A stretch of DNA of 64,000 bases, from positions 1 to 64,000 of the forward strand of contig CAWHNO010000001.1 of NCBI GenBank assembly GCA_963830725.1, given 5' to 3'. The notes below the pieces were generated by a model that was not told the origin of the DNA, did no database searches, and worked only from the letters and a program-made list of their open reading frames with translations. Of the stretch, positions 47,114-56,046 are shown piece by piece (positions within the stretch are counted from its first letter, which is position 1; the number at the start of each line of letters is the position of its first letter). The DNA is from DASSUW01 sp963830725 (GTDB lineage Bacteria > Actinomycetota > Thermoleophilia > Solirubrobacterales > Solirubrobacteraceae). The translations under genes were made by a program, and so were the position numbers.

Positions 47114-47600
47114 CCGGGCGGCGAAGGTGACCCTCCCGGCCGACGACCAGATCCTGATCACCCGAGAGTTCGACGCGCCGCGCCACCTCGTGTACCGCGC
47201 GTGGACCACGCCCGAGCTGGTGCAGCGGTGGTGGGCCGGCCGGCGCGGCGAGATGAAGATCGCCGACATCGACCTGCGGGTCGGCGGCACCTGGCGCTAC
47301 GTCATGCTCGCCCACGGCAGCTTCGAGGTCGCCTTCCACGGCGAGTACCGCGAGATCGTGCCGAACGAGCGGATCGTGACCACGGAGGTCTACGAGGGCG
47401 CGGACGCGCCGCCCGCTGCCGAGGACGTGCTCAACGTCATCACGTTCACCGAGCTCGACGGCGGCCGCACGCTGCTCGAGCTGCTGGTGCAGGCGCCGTC
47501 CCGGGAGGTGCGCGACGCGATCGTGAACTCCGGGATGGAGGGCGGGCTGCAGGAGCAGATGGAGATCCTGGACGAGCTGCTGCCGACCCTCAGGGCTTGA
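47094..47600 (+). CDS. SRPBCC / AHSA1 domain protein
   Basis: 168 residues with ITREFDAPRHLVYRAWTTPE, then WWAGRRGEM, DLRVGGTWRY and an ending EGGLQEQMEILDELL, the standard START-like AHSA1 pattern. It overlaps the ArsR stop by 20 bp. The pair mirrors the one at 8.4-9.0 kb but with the regulator first. The ligand is unknown. Confidence 0.9.
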   Translation: MPETTSSRAAKVTLPADDQILITREFDAPRHLVYRAWTTPELVQRWWAGRRGEMKIADIDLRVGGTWRYVMLAHGSFEVAFHGEYREIVPNERIVTTEVYEGADAPPAAEDVLNVITFTELDGGRTLLELLVQAPSREVRDAIVNSGMEGGLQEQMEILDELLPTLRA

Positions 47601-48324
47601 CGTAGACCGACACGTGGGACGGGCTGAGGGCGGTGAACCGCTCACGGCCCCAGCCCGCCCACCGGTCCTCGAGCCGCATCCCCGCGAGGCGCGCCATCAG
47701 GTCCAGCTCGGCCGGCCACGCGTACCGCATCTCGATCGGGTTCGACTCGACCATGCCGTCGGCGAACTCGTAGTGGCGGCCGCTCAGCCCCTGCGTGACG
47801 ACGTCGTAGACGTAGTAGGACATCCCGTCGGGATCGGCCCGCCACGGCAGCACGGTCTGCCCGAGCGGAAGCCGCTGCAGCTCCGGCACACGCGCCTCGA
47901 TCACGAACCGCCCGCCGCTGCGCAGATGCGCGGCGGCGTTCTGGAAGCACGCGACCTGGCCGTCCTGCGTCGTCAGGTTGAAGATCGTGTTGAAGACGAG
48001 GTAGACCAGCGAGAACTCGCCGTCCACGCGCGTCACCGCCATGTCGCCGACCAGCGCCTCGACCTGTTCGGCGCCGGGCTTGTCGCGCAGGCGGGCCAGC
48101 ATGTGCTCGGAGTTGTCGATGCCGACGACGCGCACCCCGCGCTCGGCGAGCGGCAGCGCGATCCGTCCGGTCCCGATCGCGAACTCCAGCGCCGCCCCGT
48201 CACCGGCGAGCTCCGCGAGCATCTCCACCGCCGGCGCGACCACGGCGGGATCGAACACGCCGCCCGAGGCCTTGTCATACGCGGCCGCGACGCGCTCGCC
48301 GAAGTACCCCTCGTCGCCTCCCAC
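47590..48324 (-). CDS. Class I SAM-dependent methyltransferase
   Basis: 244 residues. Motif I is ALEFAIGTGRIALPLAERG, followed by GIDNSEHMLARLRDK and LVYLVFNTIFNL. The substrate is unknown. It overlaps the AHSA1 gene tail to tail. The GTG start at 48324 gives GGDEGYFGERVAAAYD. Confidence 0.9.
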   Translation of the reverse strand: MGGDEGYFGERVAAAYDKASGGVFDPAVVAPAVEMLAELAGDGAALEFAIGTGRIALPLAERGVRVVGIDNSEHMLARLRDKPGAEQVEALVGDMAVTRVDGEFSLVYLVFNTIFNLTTQDGQVACFQNAAAHLRSGGRFVIEARVPELQRLPLGQTVLPWRADPDGMSYYVYDVVTQGLSGRHYEFADGMVESNPIEMRYAWPAELDLMARLAGMRLEDRWAGWGRERFTALSPSHVSVYVKP

Positions 48325-48395
48325 GCGCCCAGTGTGCCAGTTCGCGCCCGCCTACGAGTGATTGCGCAGGCAACCACACTAGGCAATCCCTGATG

Positions 48396-49454
48396 CTAGG
48401 ACGCAGGTTCCTCGCCCGCGGCGGGCAGCGCGACGCCGACCGCCTCGCAGCTCGCCGCCAGCAGCTGCCAGCCGGCCGGCGCGAGCGGCAGCACGCCGCG
48501 GGCGATGAGCTCCTGAAGGCGGCGCTCGCCGCGCTCTCCCGGGACGAGCAGCTCGTCGACGCCGGGTGCCCTCTCGCCCTGCTTGACCTGGTCGATCTGC
48601 GCGTCCATGCGCGCCAGGAACTCGTCGCGCGGCTGGAACGCCTCGACGTCGAGGGCCCAGAGGAGGCTGCCCGGCGCGCCCGCGGCCACCCCCTGCGCGA
48701 ACCCCGCGCCGGTCAGCACCCCGCTCAGCGCATCGATGAACAGCGCCAGGCCGAAGCCCTTGTGCGGCGCGTGCGGGCTCCCGAGCGGCGCCAGCGAGCC
48801 GCCGTCGAAGAACGCCGCCGGGTCGGTGGTGGGCCGCCCGTCGCCGTCGAGGATCAGCCCCTCGGGCATCGGCGCGCCCTCGGCGGCCGCGACGCGGACC
48901 TTCTGCATCGCCACGGCGCTCGTCGCGACGTCCAGGACCACGGGCGGATGGCGCCCGGCGGGAAGCCCGTACGCGAACGGATTGGTGCCGAAGACCGGCG
49001 TCCGGCCGCCGGGCGGGGCGACCAGCGGGATGAAGTTGGTGCACGCGAAGCCGATCAGGCCGGCCTCCGCCGCCAGCCGCGCATAGGGCGCGGCGACGAG
49101 CAGCTGCCAGTCCCGCACGGCAGCGACCGCCATCCCCTTGCGCTCACGCGCGCGCTCGATGCACCACTCCATCGCCCGCGCCGGCGCGCCCGGCCCGCAG
49201 CCGCGATCGCCGTCGAGCAGCAGCGCGCCCTCGGTCTCTCGGAGCACGGTCACCTGCGGCCGCGGGTTCAGGTCACCCTCGCGGTAGAGCTTCGTCAGGA
49301 GCCCGAGCGCCGCGACCCCGTGGTCGCGATGGCCGCGCAGCTCGGAGTCGACCAGCAGCCCGGCCAGCCCATCCGCGTCCTCGGGCGTGAGCTCGAGCCG
49401 CTCGAACACGCCGGCGAGGCAGCGGCGCAGGTCGTCGATCCGCACGACTGTCAT
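48396..49454 (-). CDS. Ldh family (malate/L-lactate dehydrogenase type 2) oxidoreductase
   Basis: 352 residues. RGHRDHGVAALGLL, GFACTNFIPLVAPPGG, FGTNPFAYGLPAG and KGFGLALFIDALSGVLTGAGF are family motifs. NAD(P)H-dependent reduction of 2-oxo acids, such as oxaloacetate or sulfopyruvate-like substrates, is usual; the exact one is unknown. The ATG start is at 49454, just downstream of a tRNA on the same strand. Confidence 0.9.
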   Translation of the reverse strand: MTVVRIDDLRRCLAGVFERLELTPEDADGLAGLLVDSELRGHRDHGVAALGLLTKLYREGDLNPRPQVTVLRETEGALLLDGDRGCGPGAPARAMEWCIERARERKGMAVAAVRDWQLLVAAPYARLAAEAGLIGFACTNFIPLVAPPGGRTPVFGTNPFAYGLPAGRHPPVVLDVATSAVAMQKVRVAAAEGAPMPEGLILDGDGRPTTDPAAFFDGGSLAPLGSPHAPHKGFGLALFIDALSGVLTGAGFAQGVAAGAPGSLLWALDVEAFQPRDEFLARMDAQIDQVKQGERAPGVDELLVPGERGERRLQELIARGVLPLAPAGWQLLAASCEAVGVALPAAGEEPAS

Positions 49455-49476
49455 GAGCAGGCTCCGCGTCCGGGGA

Positions 49477-49549
49477 TGCCCCCGCCAGGAATCGAACCTG
49501 GAACCTTCGGATTAAGAGTCCGCTGCTCTGCCAGTTGAGCTACAGGGGC
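49477..49549 (-). tRNA. tRNA-Lys (anticodon CTT)
   Basis: On the minus strand: acceptor GCCCCTG/CGGGGGC, D-arm GCTC/GAGC, loop CTCTTAA with anticodon CTT, and T-arm CCAGG/CCTGG with TTCGATT. The discriminator is A, and CCA is not encoded. Confidence 0.96.
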
Positions 49550-49577
49550 GCGTCGAGCGACGCATCACTCTAGCGAG

Positions 49578-50324
49578 CTAATTCTCGCCGGACTGCTTCT
49601 GCTTCTTCTTGCCGCCCTCGGCCGTCGGCGTGGCTGTCGGCGCCTCGGTGGCGCCTTCGATCTGGGAGGCGAGGCCCTGCTGCTTGGCCTGCTCGAGCTC
49701 GGACTTCAGCGTCTCGCGGTCGTCCTCGTCGGACAGCGCGAGCGCCTCCTTGGTCGCGAGGTCGCCCTTGCGGGTCTGGCCGGCCTGGTAGGCGAGCACG
49801 GCGAGGGTGGCGAACGTGGAGTCCTTCGGGCGGGTCTCGGTGATGATCTCCTGCGCCTGGACGGCCTTGGGCAGGTCGTTGAGGCCCGACGGGCCGTAGA
49901 CCTGGACCATCACGGTCGCCACGCGGTCGTCGGGCTTGTTCTTGGCCAGGGCAAGATGGCGTTCCCAGGCCGCGGCGGCGGCGGTGAGCTGCTGCTTGCC
50001 CTCGTCGGTGAAGGTGCCGGTGCTGCGGTCGAAGAACTCGCCGGCGCTTGCGTACTGGAAGCGCGCGCGGGCGAGGGCGCCCCATGCCGCGGCGTTCTGC
50101 GGGTCGGCCGTCGCCGCGCGCTGCGCCTCCTCGGCGCGGTCGGCGAACCGGCTGTCGTCGCTGGAGATCGACCCGTCGTCCTCGGTCAGCGCGTCGACCA
50201 GCCCGCCGGAGACGTCGCCTCCGATGCCGAACAGGACGAGACCGCCGCCCATGAGCAGCGCGAGGGTGAGATAGACCGCCTTGACGGTCGTGCGGCGGCC
50301 GGAGCCTCTGAGGTCGAACAGCAT
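49578..50324 (-). CDS. Membrane-anchored TPR-like protein of unknown function
   Basis: 248 residues. One membrane segment near residues 15-38 precedes a helical domain. Its repeat-like pattern is ADPQNAAAWGALARARFQYA, then KQQLTAAAAAWERHLALA, consistent with tetratricopeptide repeats. The C-terminus is Lys/Gln-rich. It starts 4 nt after the tatC stop and so belongs to the Tat operon. It may serve secretion or envelope assembly, but that is inference. Confidence 0.7.
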   Translation of the reverse strand: MLFDLRGSGRRTTVKAVYLTLALLMGGGLVLFGIGGDVSGGLVDALTEDDGSISSDDSRFADRAEEAQRAATADPQNAAAWGALARARFQYASAGEFFDRSTGTFTDEGKQQLTAAAAAWERHLALAKNKPDDRVATVMVQVYGPSGLNDLPKAVQAQEIITETRPKDSTFATLAVLAYQAGQTRKGDLATKEALALSDEDDRETLKSELEQAKQQGLASQIEGATEAPTATPTAEGGKKKQKQSGEN

Positions 50325-50328
50325 GGGA

Positions 50329-51342
50329 TCAGTCTTCGGAGTCGGGGTCGTGCGGGAGCTCGCCGTCGTCGGTGGCCGCCAGCTCCGCCTCTTCGCGGGC
50401 GGCGGCGCGCTCGGCGCGACGGTCGAGCAGGGCAGCTAAGAGGATAGAGCCCTCGAAGAGAACGATCAGCGGGGCCATCATCAGCAGCATCGTCACGGGG
50501 TCCTGGCCGGGCAGCAGCATCGCCGCGATCGCGATGACGAGGATCGCGTAGCGGCGGTGCTTGCGCAGCTGCGCGGGCGTGACGATGCCGACGCGCGTGA
50601 CGGCCAGGATGCCGATGGGGACCTGGAACAGGATCCCCATCACCATCAGGACCATGATCGAGAACTTGTAGTAGTCCCGCGCCTGCAGCAGGATGTCGTA
50701 GTTGTCGTCGTTGAAGTTCTGCAGGAAGTTGATGGCGTTCGGCAGCACGAAGAAGTAGGCGAACACCACGCCGGCCGCGAACAGGAACGGGACCATCGCC
50801 ATCAGCGGCATCGCGACCTCCCGCTCACGTGGCGAGAAGGCGGGCAGGATGAAGGCGTAGGCCTGGTAGAGCAGGAGCGGCAGCGCGAGCAGCATCGCCG
50901 CGTAGGCGACGACGCGGAAGGTGACCGTGAACGGCTCCCCGACGCCGAGCGTGACCGGACGCCTGCCCGTGGCCGCGGGCGCCGCGTCGGCGGTCGCCCG
51001 CGACAGCTCGCTCATCTGAGCCCAGCGCTCCTTCAGGGCAGGACTGAGCTCGTCGTCGCGGGACATCTCGCGCGCGAGGACCTCCCACTGCAGGAACAGC
51101 TGCTTCTCTGCCTGCTGGAACGCCGCCGCCCGCTCGAGCGGATCCTCGCTGCCCTGCGTGAACGCCGACTTCTCCAGCGGCCGGTCGAGGATCTCGAGGA
51201 TCGCGTCGTTCTGCCAGAAGCAGAAGGCGAACGCGACCAGGAACCCGGCCAGGCAGATGATGATCCGCGTGCGGAGCTCGTCGAGATGCTCGACGAGGCT
51301 GAGGCGATCCTCGTGCGCGATCGGCCGCAGTGCGGTGGCCAT
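50329..51342 (-). CDS. tatC: Sec-independent protein translocase TatC with long periplasmic insert
   Basis: 337 residues, longer than the usual 240-260. SLVEHLDELRTRIIICL is the conserved N-terminal motif, and six membrane segments follow, with FAAGVVFAYFFVLPNAINFL in the middle. The extra length is mostly a charged, helical insert of about 75 residues between helices 1 and 2 (EKSAFTQGSEDPLERAAAFQ onward). It is the receptor core for twin-arginine signal peptides. tatA lies 22 bp upstream. Confidence 0.95.
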   Translation of the reverse strand: MATALRPIAHEDRLSLVEHLDELRTRIIICLAGFLVAFAFCFWQNDAILEILDRPLEKSAFTQGSEDPLERAAAFQQAEKQLFLQWEVLAREMSRDDELSPALKERWAQMSELSRATADAAPAATGRRPVTLGVGEPFTVTFRVVAYAAMLLALPLLLYQAYAFILPAFSPREREVAMPLMAMVPFLFAAGVVFAYFFVLPNAINFLQNFNDDNYDILLQARDYYKFSIMVLMVMGILFQVPIGILAVTRVGIVTPAQLRKHRRYAILVIAIAAMLLPGQDPVTMLLMMAPLIVLFEGSILLAALLDRRAERAAAREEAELAATDDGELPHDPDSED

Positions 51343-51363
51343 GGCCCGTTGCGGCCTGCGGAG

Positions 51364-51647
51364 CTAGCTGCGCGTGCGCTCGCGCTCGGAGACGACCTCG
51401 CCGTCGACCGGCGGGGCGTCATCGGCGCGGCCCAGCGCAGCGTCGGCCTGCCGCCGTCGTCGTCGTCGTCCTCGTCGAGATCGCCGCCGGAGCTCTTGCC
51501 CGTGACCGAGTCGCGGAACTCCTTCATCCCCGATCCGAGCGACCGCCCCAGGCCGGGAAGGCGCTTGGGCCCGAAGATCACCAGGACGATGACCAGGACG
51601 ATGATCAGCTCAGTCGGGCCGATGCTCTGGAAGACGGCGAGGCTCAC
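51364..51647 (-). CDS. tatA: Sec-independent protein translocase TatA, frameshifted
   Basis: One membrane helix (TELIIVLVIVLVIFGPKRLP), then the amphipathic helix GLGRSLGSGMKEFRDSVTG and an acidic tail. As written the frame runs on to 51033 inside tatC. A one-base correction in the GAC/GGC run near 51465 gives a tail ending SERERTRS with TAG 51364-51366, about 94 residues. The GTG start has GAAAGGG upstream. Confidence 0.88.
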
Positions 51648-51766
51648 GGTGTCGATCCCTTTCGAGGCTTGCTGCGAAGGGTAGCGGGACGATCATTCGT
51701 CCAGTCCTGGCCAATCGGGTCGATAGGGGTCAAGTTCGTCACCGGGACGCCGATCTTAGGGCCATC

Positions 51767-52189
51767 ATGAGCCAGCACGCCAACAACGGCCAGTACGTCC
51801 GCCGCGTGGTGCTGCCCTCCGGCCGGGCCATCGAGGTCGTGTACTTCGAGACGCCGGCCGACGAGGACGCCGCGGCGATTCCGTCGACCGGCGCCCTCCG
51901 CGATCTCCACCTCTGCCCTTGCTGCGACCGCGACCTCGTGTACCCGGTCGAGTGGGAAGAGGTCTCCCCGACGCACTGGGAAGTGCTGCTGCGCTGCCCC
52001 AACTGCGAGTGGAGCGAGGTCGACACGTTCGATCAGCCGACCGTCGACCACTTCGACGAGCGGCTCGACATCGGCACCGAGATCCTCCTGCGTGACCTCA
52101 AGCGCCTCCAGCAGGCGAACATGGAGGACGAGATCGACCGCTTCGTCCGCGCGGTCAACGCCGACGCGATCCTCCCGGAAGACTTCTAG
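51767..52189 (+). CDS. Hypothetical zinc-ribbon protein
   Basis: 140 residues. LCPCCDRDLVYPVEW and LRCPNCEWSEV provide two CPxC pairs about 31 residues apart, enough for one structural zinc. The C-terminal half is helical and acidic (LKRLQQANMEDEIDRFVRAV). I do not recognise the family. It is flanked by convergent tat and prenyl synthase genes. Confidence 0.7.
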   Translation: MSQHANNGQYVRRVVLPSGRAIEVVYFETPADEDAAAIPSTGALRDLHLCPCCDRDLVYPVEWEEVSPTHWEVLLRCPNCEWSEVDTFDQPTVDHFDERLDIGTEILLRDLKRLQQANMEDEIDRFVRAVNADAILPEDF

Positions 52190-53157
52190 GCGTACCGGTC
52201 CACCACGCCGTCGGCCACAAGCTCCAGCGCTCCCTGCTGGGCGTCGGGCAGGACGGGCAGGTCCGCCTTCGCCGCGGCGACGATCGCGAGCGCCGAGTCA
52301 CGCGCGTCGTCGAGCACACCCGTCGCCGCGATCGCGTCGCAGAGCGCCTCGGCCTGGGCCGGCGTGCGCACCGCCCGCAGGTCCAGTGACCGCAGCGCAG
52401 GATCGCGCTCGCGCGCGAGGATCAGCGGCAGCGTGACGGTGCCGTCGAGCAGGTCGGTGCCACGGTGCTTGCCGGTCCGCTCGGCCGGGCCCGAGACGTC
52501 GAGCACGTCGTCGAGCAGCTGGAAGGCGAGCCCGATCCGGCGGCCGAAGCGACCCAGCACGTCGACCGGCGCCGTGCCCTCCATCGCCCCCAGCTCGCAG
52601 GCGGCCTGGAAGAGCCGCGCGGTCTTCAGATCGCAGCGGTGCTCGTAGCGCTCGCGCGACACGCCGACGTTCCACGCATCCTCGCGTTGCAGCAGCTCGC
52701 CCTCGGCCAGCGCCGACGAGGCGACCGACAGCACGCGGACCGACTCCGGGATGCCGTTGCGCGCCAGCTCGGCGAACGCGCGCGAGAACAGCAGGTCGCC
52801 GGTGGCGGTCGCGATCGCGCGGCCGGCGGCGGCCACCACGGTCGGGCGGCCGCGCCGCAGCTCGGCGGCATCGAGCACGTCGTCGTGGACCAGCGTCGCG
52901 GAGTGGATGAGCTCGACCGCCACCATCGCCCGCAGGACCCGCTCGGGGTGCGCCGGCGACGGGCCCGCGGCCAGCAGCACGAGCAGCGGCCGCAGCCGCT
53001 TGCCGCCCGCCGCGATCGTCGCCGAAGCGTGCTCGGCCAGCACCGGCCCGTGCGAGTGCGCCAGCTCCTGCAGACGGTCCTCGAGCTCGTCCATCAGCCC
53101 GGGCACGTGCGCCCCACCGGCCGCGATCACCGCTGCGACGGCCTCAGCGCTGGCCAT
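52186..53157 (-). CDS. Polyprenyl diphosphate synthase
   Basis: 323 residues. The first Asp-rich motif is VHDDVLDAAELRRGRPT and the second LLDDVLDVSGPAERTGKHRG. It elongates isoprenoid chains, most likely the menaquinone side chain since menG precedes it. The start overlaps the menG stop by 14 bp. Confidence 0.92.
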   Translation of the reverse strand: MASAEAVAAVIAAGGAHVPGLMDELEDRLQELAHSHGPVLAEHASATIAAGGKRLRPLLVLLAAGPSPAHPERVLRAMVAVELIHSATLVHDDVLDAAELRRGRPTVVAAAGRAIATATGDLLFSRAFAELARNGIPESVRVLSVASSALAEGELLQREDAWNVGVSRERYEHRCDLKTARLFQAACELGAMEGTAPVDVLGRFGRRIGLAFQLLDDVLDVSGPAERTGKHRGTDLLDGTVTLPLILARERDPALRSLDLRAVRTPAQAEALCDAIAATGVLDDARDSALAIVAAAKADLPVLPDAQQGALELVADGVVDRYA

Positions 53158-53851
53158 CGACCGTCCCCGAGTGCAGGGCGATGATGCCGCCGGCGGTGAG
53201 GATCCAGCGCACGTCGCTCATGCCCGCCTCCACCATGACGGCGCCGAGCTCGCGCGGGCCCGGGAAGCGCTTCACCGAGCTCGGCAGGTACGAGTACGCC
53301 TGGTCCTCGCCGGTGACGCGTCCGAGCAATGGCACGATGCGATCGAACCAGAGCGAGAAGAAGGTCGACAAGGGCGGTCGCGTCGGCGTGGTGATCTCGA
53401 GCACCACCACACGGCCGCCGGGCCGCACCACGCGCGTCATCTCCCGCAGCCCCTGCGCCAGGTCGGAGAAGTTGCGCGCGCCGAACCCGACGGTCGCGGC
53501 GTCGAACGACGAGTCCTCATACGACAGCGCGAGCGCGTTGCCGTGCTCCCACCGCACCGCGCTGCTCTTGGCCCGGGCGCGCTCGAGCATGCCGTCCGAG
53601 AAGTCGGAGCCGACGACGTCGGCGCCGCGCCGGGCCAGCGCGATCGCCAGGTCGCCGGTGCCGGTCGCCACGTCGAGCGCGCGCGAGCCGGGGCCGACGC
53701 GCGCGAGGTCGACCGCTCGCTCGCGCCAGCGGTGGTGCAGGCCCGCCGTCATGACCGAGTTCATGACGTCGTAGACCCCCGCGATGCGATCGAACATCGC
53801 GCGGACCTGCCCCTCTTCGAGGGTCCCGCTACTCAGAGCCTTCAGGCTCAC
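53144..53851 (-). CDS. menG: Demethylmenaquinone methyltransferase
   Basis: 235 residues of UbiE/MenG type: FDRIAGVYDVMNSVMTAGLH, RALDVATGTGDLAIALAR, VGFGARNFSDLAQGLREM and RPGGRVVVLEITTP. It performs the last methylation in menaquinone synthesis. The GTG start at 53851 overlaps the cytochrome gene end. Together with the prenyl synthase it links quinone supply to the bc complex upstream. Confidence 0.95.
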   Translation of the reverse strand: MSLKALSSGTLEEGQVRAMFDRIAGVYDVMNSVMTAGLHHRWRERAVDLARVGPGSRALDVATGTGDLAIALARRGADVVGSDFSDGMLERARAKSSAVRWEHGNALALSYEDSSFDAATVGFGARNFSDLAQGLREMTRVVRPGGRVVVLEITTPTRPPLSTFFSLWFDRIVPLLGRVTGEDQAYSYLPSSVKRFPGPRELGAVMVEAGMSDVRWILTAGGIIALHSGTVDGQR

Positions 53852-54551
53852 CCTTGAGCTGGGCGAGGAATGCCACCAGGTCCGCCTTCTTCTGCGGGTC
53901 GAGCTCCGCGTAGGACGGCATCGGGGGCGTCGGGTTCTCGAGCGTGCGCTCGATCGCCGCCATGGGCAGGACGTTGCCGATCTCGGTCAGCTCCGGCCCG
54001 GGGCCGTCGTTGCCGTTGTGGCCGATCTTGTGGCAGGCCAGGCAGCCGGACTGCGCGGCCACGAGCTTGCCCGCCTCGTACTCCGGCGCCACCTCGTACT
54101 CGATCTCGTTCGGCGAGCCGGCGGCCGCGCCGAGGTAGGTCAGGTAGGCCATCGCGGCGATCGTGAAGATGCCCGCGGCGGTCGCGACGGGCCGGCGCTC
54201 GGGGCGCCGCTCCGGCGAGCGGTCGACGAACGGCAGCAGGATGATCAGGATCATGCAGATCGTCGGGATGCCGATCGTGGCCAGCGGCGTCAGGTCCGGC
54301 GGCTTGATGATCCGCAGCAGCTCGAAGAGGAAGAAGAAGTACCACTCCGGCCGCGGGACGTAGGTCGTCGTCGTCGGGTCGGCCTTCGGCCCCAGCTCCG
54401 CGCCGAACAGGATCGACAGGAAGATGATGATCAGGACGGTGATCGCCGCCATGATGCTGTCCTTGGCCATCGCGTAGGGGTAGAACGGCTTCCCCTTGGA
54501 CTTCAGGATCGAGTAGTCGCGGAGGTACTGCTCCTTCTCGGCCTGGTTCAT
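53829..54551 (-). CDS. qcrC: Menaquinol-cytochrome c reductase cytochrome b/c subunit (QcrC-like)
   Basis: 240 residues. The first part is a subunit-IV-like domain with about three to four membrane segments and PRPEWYFFFLFELLRIIK, including the quinol-site PEWY motif. The second is a monohaem cytochrome c domain with CLACH and the methionine ligand region NPTPPMPSY. The fusion is like QcrC of Bacillus and unlike the dihaem QcrC of most actinobacteria. Confidence 0.92.
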   Translation of the reverse strand: MNQAEKEQYLRDYSILKSKGKPFYPYAMAKDSIMAAITVLIIIFLSILFGAELGPKADPTTTTYVPRPEWYFFFLFELLRIIKPPDLTPLATIGIPTICMILIILLPFVDRSPERRPERRPVATAAGIFTIAAMAYLTYLGAAAGSPNEIEYEVAPEYEAGKLVAAQSGCLACHKIGHNGNDGPGPELTEIGNVLPMAAIERTLENPTPPMPSYAELDPQKKADLVAFLAQLKGEPEGSE

Positions 54552-54552
54552 C

Positions 54553-55338
54553 TCAGACCTCGTCCCGCCGCAGGTTCTCGTCGGGCTCGGCCTTCAGCCA
54601 CGGCGGCGCCGTGGTGCCGAGCCGGGTGACGAGGTAGATGTGGGCGCCGATCAGCGCCGCGATCAATCCGGGCACGAGCAGCATGTGGATGGAGTAGAAG
54701 CGCGACAGCGTCGTCGCGCCGAACTCCGCTCCCCCGCGCAGGAAGTCGCCGAGGAAGGGCCCCACGATCGGCCCCGAGGCCGTGATGTTGGCCGCCACGA
54801 TCGTGGCCCAGTAGGAGCGCTGGTCGAACGGCAGCAGGTAGCCGGTGAGCGACATCACGAAGGTCAGGACCAGCAGGACGAACCCGATGAGCCAGTTCAG
54901 CTCGCGCGGATACTTGTAGGCGCCGAAGAAGAACACGCGCCCCATGTGCAGGAAGATGAGGATGACCATCATGGTCGAGCCCCACTTGTGCATCCCGCGC
55001 ACGAACTCGCCGAGGAAGATCTCGTTCGTGATCCGGCGCGTGGACTCGTACGCCTCGGTCACCGACGGCGTGTAGTACATGGCCAGGAACACGCCGGTCA
55101 CGGCCTGCGAGAGGAAGGCGAACATCGTCGCCGACCCCAGCGTGTAGAACCAGTTGGTGCCCTTGGGCACCTTGCGGAACATCACCCAGCGCAGGCCGGC
55201 CGAGAGCGACGTCCGCTCGTCGACCCAGTCGACGGCATGGGTGCCGGCCTCCTTGGCCAGGTCGCCCTTGGAGGTCGTCTCGGTCTCGCCCGGGCGTTGC
55301 GGCGGCGGCTGGAGCGCGGATGGCAGCGGGAGCTTCAT
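54553..55338 (-). CDS. qcrB: Menaquinol-cytochrome c reductase cytochrome b subunit
   Basis: 261 residues of the cytochrome b6 type: four membrane helices with haem histidines in HKWGSTMMVILIFLHMGRVF and FYSIHMLLVPGLIAALIGAHI, plus SLTGYLLPFDQRSYWAT. It lies between qcrA and qcrC with an ATGA overlap and a 1-bp gap. A short hydrophilic N-terminal extension of about 35 residues is present. Confidence 0.95.
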   Translation of the reverse strand: MKLPLPSALQPPPQRPGETETTSKGDLAKEAGTHAVDWVDERTSLSAGLRWVMFRKVPKGTNWFYTLGSATMFAFLSQAVTGVFLAMYYTPSVTEAYESTRRITNEIFLGEFVRGMHKWGSTMMVILIFLHMGRVFFFGAYKYPRELNWLIGFVLLVLTFVMSLTGYLLPFDQRSYWATIVAANITASGPIVGPFLGDFLRGGAEFGATTLSRFYSIHMLLVPGLIAALIGAHIYLVTRLGTTAPPWLKAEPDENLRRDEV

Positions 55339-56018
55339 CAGGGCAGTTTCGGTGTCGAGAAGCGGCCGGGGTACACGTACGGGCCGATGCCGTCGAGATC
55401 CTGCGCCGGGTCGCGGTAGCTCGGGAAGCGGGTGAACTCGGAGTTGACCGAGTAGCGCGGTCCGATCTCCACCCGGCCCTGCTCGACGCGCGTGTAGAAG
55501 CGGTCGAGCGGCCGCACCGGGGGCCCGCCCGAGACGCTGCCGGTGAAGTCGTAGACGCCGCCGTGACAGGGGCAGATGAAGCGCTCGGACGCCTCGACGA
55601 AGCGGACCGGGCAGCCGAGGTGCATGCAGCGCGTGGACAGCGCGACGAAGTCGCCGCCGCCGGGGATCTCGGGGTCCTTCTCGCCGTCGATCTCCGGGTT
55701 GTAGGCGCGGACGTAGACCGTGGTCTTGCCGACCTCGCCGATGCCCTGGACGGTGGTGATGACCTTCGGCACATAGGTGTCGTCCGGGAAGTCGCCCGGT
55801 TCGCCGACCGCCTCCCAGGCCACCGGCGGGCGCTCGAACAGCGCGGTGCCGAGGGCGAACCCGAGCGCGGGCAGCGTGAAGCCCATCACCGCCACGGCAC
55901 CGCCCCCGTGGACGGCCAGCCCGATGAACCGCCGGCGGGTCACGGTCTCGCCCTCGAAGGACCCGGGGATCAGCCGATCCGCCGTGTACTTCGACTTCGG
56001 TGGGGTACGTCGGGCCAC
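55338..56018 (-). CDS. qcrA: Rieske iron-sulfur subunit of the bc complex
   Basis: The 2Fe-2S ligands are in CMHLGCPV and CPCHGGVYD. One membrane anchor follows TRRRFIGLAVHGGGAVAV, which also looks like a twin-arginine signal (with the tat operon 4 kb away). The frame is open to 56120, but GTG 56018 is preferred: it sits 11 nt after a minus-strand TAATCT box. First gene of the qcr-men unit. Confidence 0.93.
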   Translation of the reverse strand: MARRTPPKSKYTADRLIPGSFEGETVTRRRFIGLAVHGGGAVAVMGFTLPALGFALGTALFERPPVAWEAVGEPGDFPDDTYVPKVITTVQGIGEVGKTTVYVRAYNPEIDGEKDPEIPGGGDFVALSTRCMHLGCPVRFVEASERFICPCHGGVYDFTGSVSGGPPVRPLDRFYTRVEQGRVEIGPRYSVNSEFTRFPSYRDPAQDLDGIGPYVYPGRFSTPKLP

Positions 56019-56029
56019 GAGAGTCCCGA

Positions 56030-56035
56030 AGATTA
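56030..56035 (-). promoter_or_regulatory. -10-like box of the qcr operon
   Basis: TAATCT on the minus strand, 11 nt before GTG 56018. No ribosome-binding site is evident in the gap. Confidence 0.4.
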
Positions 56036-56046
56036 TCGACGCTAGA

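Noticed and set aside
51033..51647. TatA as a 204-residue protein
   Set aside because: After the acidic tail the frame is antisense-like and runs into tatC. A one-base correction in a GAC/GGC run gives a normal 94-residue TatA.
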